A DNA stretch of 64,000 nt from CAXSBR01 sp964236495 (GTDB lineage Bacteria > Actinomycetota > Actinomycetes > Mycobacteriales > Jatrophihabitantaceae): positions 186,001 to 250,000 of the forward strand of contig CAXSBR010000002.1 of assembly GCA_964236495.1 (NCBI GenBank), in the 5' to 3' direction. The notes under the pieces were generated by a model that worked only from the letters and a program-made list of their open reading frames with translations, did no database searches and had not been told where the DNA came from. Both the position numbers and the translations under genes were made by a program. Positions 63,501-64,000 of this stretch are shown in pieces. Numbering within the stretch: the first letter of the stretch is position 1; every line of letters starts with the position of its first letter.

Positions 63501-63628
63501 TCCGGCCCGGCAACGTCGGAAGTTCGAGCGTCGACACCGCCACTGTCAGTGCCGCCGACAGCACGGCCGCCACTGCCGCCACTGCCGGTTCGGCTGCCGG
63601 AATCGGCCACGATGGTCACGAGGTCCAT
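60533..63628 (-). CDS. FAD-linked and Fe-S oxidoreductase fusion (YdiJ/D-2-hydroxy-acid dehydrogenase type)
   Basis: Protein of about 1031 aa. Residues about 45-500 are a VAO-type FAD domain (PLTARGGGTSVAGNA, GGMIGNNACGSRALAYGRT, GHFGDGCVHARIDFP, SGEHGDGRARS). Residues about 620-680 carry two 4Fe-4S sites (CVGVGKCRAD...CPSY and CLSCKGCASDCPAG). The C-terminal part has two CCG motifs (PSCCGL and GGCCGLAGNFG). The size and order match YdiJ-like D-2-hydroxyglutarate or D-lactate dehydrogenases that pass electrons to the respiratory chain. The start is at ATG 63628; the open frame upstream runs through repeats. Translationally coupled to dapC. Confidence 0.88.
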   Translation of the reverse strand: MDLVTIVADSGSRTGSGGSGGRAVGGTDSGGVDARTSDVAGPEIAAALRRAGVAEVDASTRRRAEYSTDASNYRVVPQVVVFPRHRDEVAATLAVCRTLGAPLTARGGGTSVAGNAMSTGVVLDFAQHLNRVQAIHPDTETAVVEPGVILDDLQRQAAPFGLRFGPDPSTHARCTLGGMIGNNACGSRALAYGRTADNVYALDMLTADGTVVSPRSYGRDGLRSATGSDGAMLAELADLVDANLELIRTEFGRFGRQVSGYSLEHLLPENGVNLAKTMAGTEGTLGLMTSATVRLVRAPAATALAVLGYPDMAAAADAVPALLPHQPVALEGLDRRIVEVIRRRSGAQAIPALPRGAGWLFAEVAGETPTAAIAAARALVADGAALEATVVSGAPAAALWRIREDGAGLAGRSPSGAPAWPGWEDAAVPPQHLGAYLREFFALLDEHGLDTLAYGHFGDGCVHARIDFPLERSGRRMHDFVVAAATLVARHGGSMSGEHGDGRARSELLELMYSPRALALQAAVKNVFDPNDLLNPGVIVRPAALDADLRRPAAPALRRQLAFAYPNDNGNFTDAVHRCVGVGKCRADTTAAGGVMCPSYLATKDEKDSTRGRARVLQEMVNGSLVTDGWKSAEVQESLDLCLSCKGCASDCPAGVDMATYKAEMLYHRYRRRLRPPTHYLLGWLPRWAKLAAKAPRLVNLGLKVPPLAAAAKLVGGIDQRRPLPQFASQTFRSWFEARPVRTDGERLLLWADTFTDHFSPAVGRAAVVVLEDAGYRVELPDRPSCCGLTWISTGQLDGARRQLRHTLDVLGPALTAGTRVVGLEPSCVATLRSDAVELLPGDPRAEALATSFKTVAELLTERPGWAPPSLAGVVAVAQPHCHHHAVMGWSPDAELLRAAGADVTAVGGCCGLAGNFGVERGHYDVSVAVAETALLPAVRAADEDAVILADGFSCRTQLEQLSERTGIHLVELLAQHLSADRAQEPAQIPADQSRDVPYPSDVDEDAPKRGGFRRLVRRRLVQRGKRSRTP

Positions 63629-63684
63629 TCTCCGTTGCCGGCAGCGGAATAGCCGCAGCCGGGTCGCCCCGCCAGTTGGGTGAC

Positions 63685-63775
63685 GGTTTTGGCGGCGGGA
63701 ACATCTCTCTACGGGCTCCGCTCCTCGCTTCGCTCGATGCTCACCCGCCGATGCGGGGGTCCTGCCGCCAAAACC
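63685..63775. repeat. Repeat locus C enclosed by 12-bp inverted arms
   Basis: A single, slightly shortened copy of the 53/54-bp family (63705-63750, sharing CGGAGCCCGTAGAGAG on the minus strand) is framed by GGTTTTGGCGGC (63685-63696) and its exact reverse complement (63764-63775). The arms extend to 16 bp with one mismatch. It fills the gap between the two minus-strand genes. Confidence 0.8.
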
Positions 63776-63780
63776 GGCGG

Positions 63781-64000
63781 TCAGGACGGTCGGTAGTCGC
63801 GCGGATGGGTGGCCTTCATCGTCACCGACACGTTGTGCTGGTTGAAGCCCTTGAAGCCGTCGCGGCGGGCCAAGTTCTCCAGATGCGAGCCGGGCGCGCC
63901 CTCGGCGACGATCTGCGCGCCGCGCTGCGCGCTGAGCTGCCCGGCGCCGACCAACGCGTGCACCCGCTGCGGCGGCACCGGCCACCGTTCGGCCTGCGTG
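63781..64000 (-). CDS. Partial gene, C-terminal 72 residues of an unknown protein
   Basis: The frame is open to the window edge, so the N-terminus is outside. Visible residues include RVHALVGAGQLSAQRGAQIV and GFKGFNQHNVSVTMKATHP, ending DYRPS. Codon usage looks real and the C-terminal block looks conserved, but I cannot name the family. Confidence 0.55.
   Translation of the reverse strand, partial: TQAERWPVPPQRVHALVGAGQLSAQRGAQIVAEGAPGSHLENLARRDGFKGFNQHNVSVTMKATHPRDYRPS

Overview
This is a 64 kb piece of a high-GC genome (roughly two thirds G+C by eye) from an actinobacterium. The block sigE-rseA-htrA-tatB, followed by mrp, an RsmC-type methyltransferase, a DUF1003 protein and an MgtE-like protein, resembles the order around Rv1220c-Rv1232c of Mycobacterium tuberculosis. 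The complete type IV pilus cluster and FliA-type sigma factor are not mycobacterial. My guess, by inference only, is a Frankiales/Jatrophihabitans-like relative. A run of 100 Ns at 44200-44299 shows this is a draft scaffold.

Layout. 0-1.6 kb: a sirtuin and an AlkB-type dioxygenase, divergent. 1.9-17 kb: a FliA/WhiG-family sigma factor, then a minus-strand type IV pilus locus in three blocks: pilB-pilT-pilC; pilA alone, between a FliA-like promoter and a strong terminator; and pilD-pilM-pilN-pilO-giant pilin-pilW-like-pilX-like. 17.2-24.2 kb: a membrane zinc-ribbon-like protein, a membrane diguanylate cyclase, an EAL-DICT protein, and a LacI-type sugar-binding domain fused to PAS-GGDEF-EAL. 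24.2-29.2 kb: an antiporter, an ANTAR-like regulator, a hypothetical gene and about 1.5 kb without genes. 29.2-34.1 kb: molybdate uptake (regulator, modABC) and a MOSC protein. 34.1-35.7 kb: two divergent toxin-antitoxin pairs. 35.7-38.8 kb: tRNA-Asn, a small membrane protein and dnaG. 38.9-50 kb: transporters, the MgtE-like/DUF1003 pair, azlCD, a reductase, a methyltransferase, mrp, tatB and htrA. 50.2-54 kb: rseA, sigE, a PLP decarboxylase and an O-methyltransferase. 54-57.9 kb: a LysR regulator with a two-step lysine oxidation pathway. 58-64 kb: a decayed gene with palindromic repeats, a YdeI-like protein, dapC, a large FAD/Fe-S dehydrogenase and a partial gene.

The most unusual part is 1.9-24.2 kb. 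Two pilin-like proteins end in carbohydrate-binding-type modules (ricin-B-like and LamG-like). The major pilin gene has a near-consensus FliA promoter and a FliA-family sigma gene lies at the edge of the locus. The assembly ATPase has an MshEN-like N-terminus, a fold that binds c-di-GMP in other ATPases. Next door are three c-di-GMP enzymes, one with a sugar-sensor-like domain. I infer a module in which carbohydrate sensing and c-di-GMP tune glycan-adhesive type IV pili in a monoderm host, with a flagellar-class sigma factor driving the pilin. No secretin gene (pilQ/pilP) is in the window.
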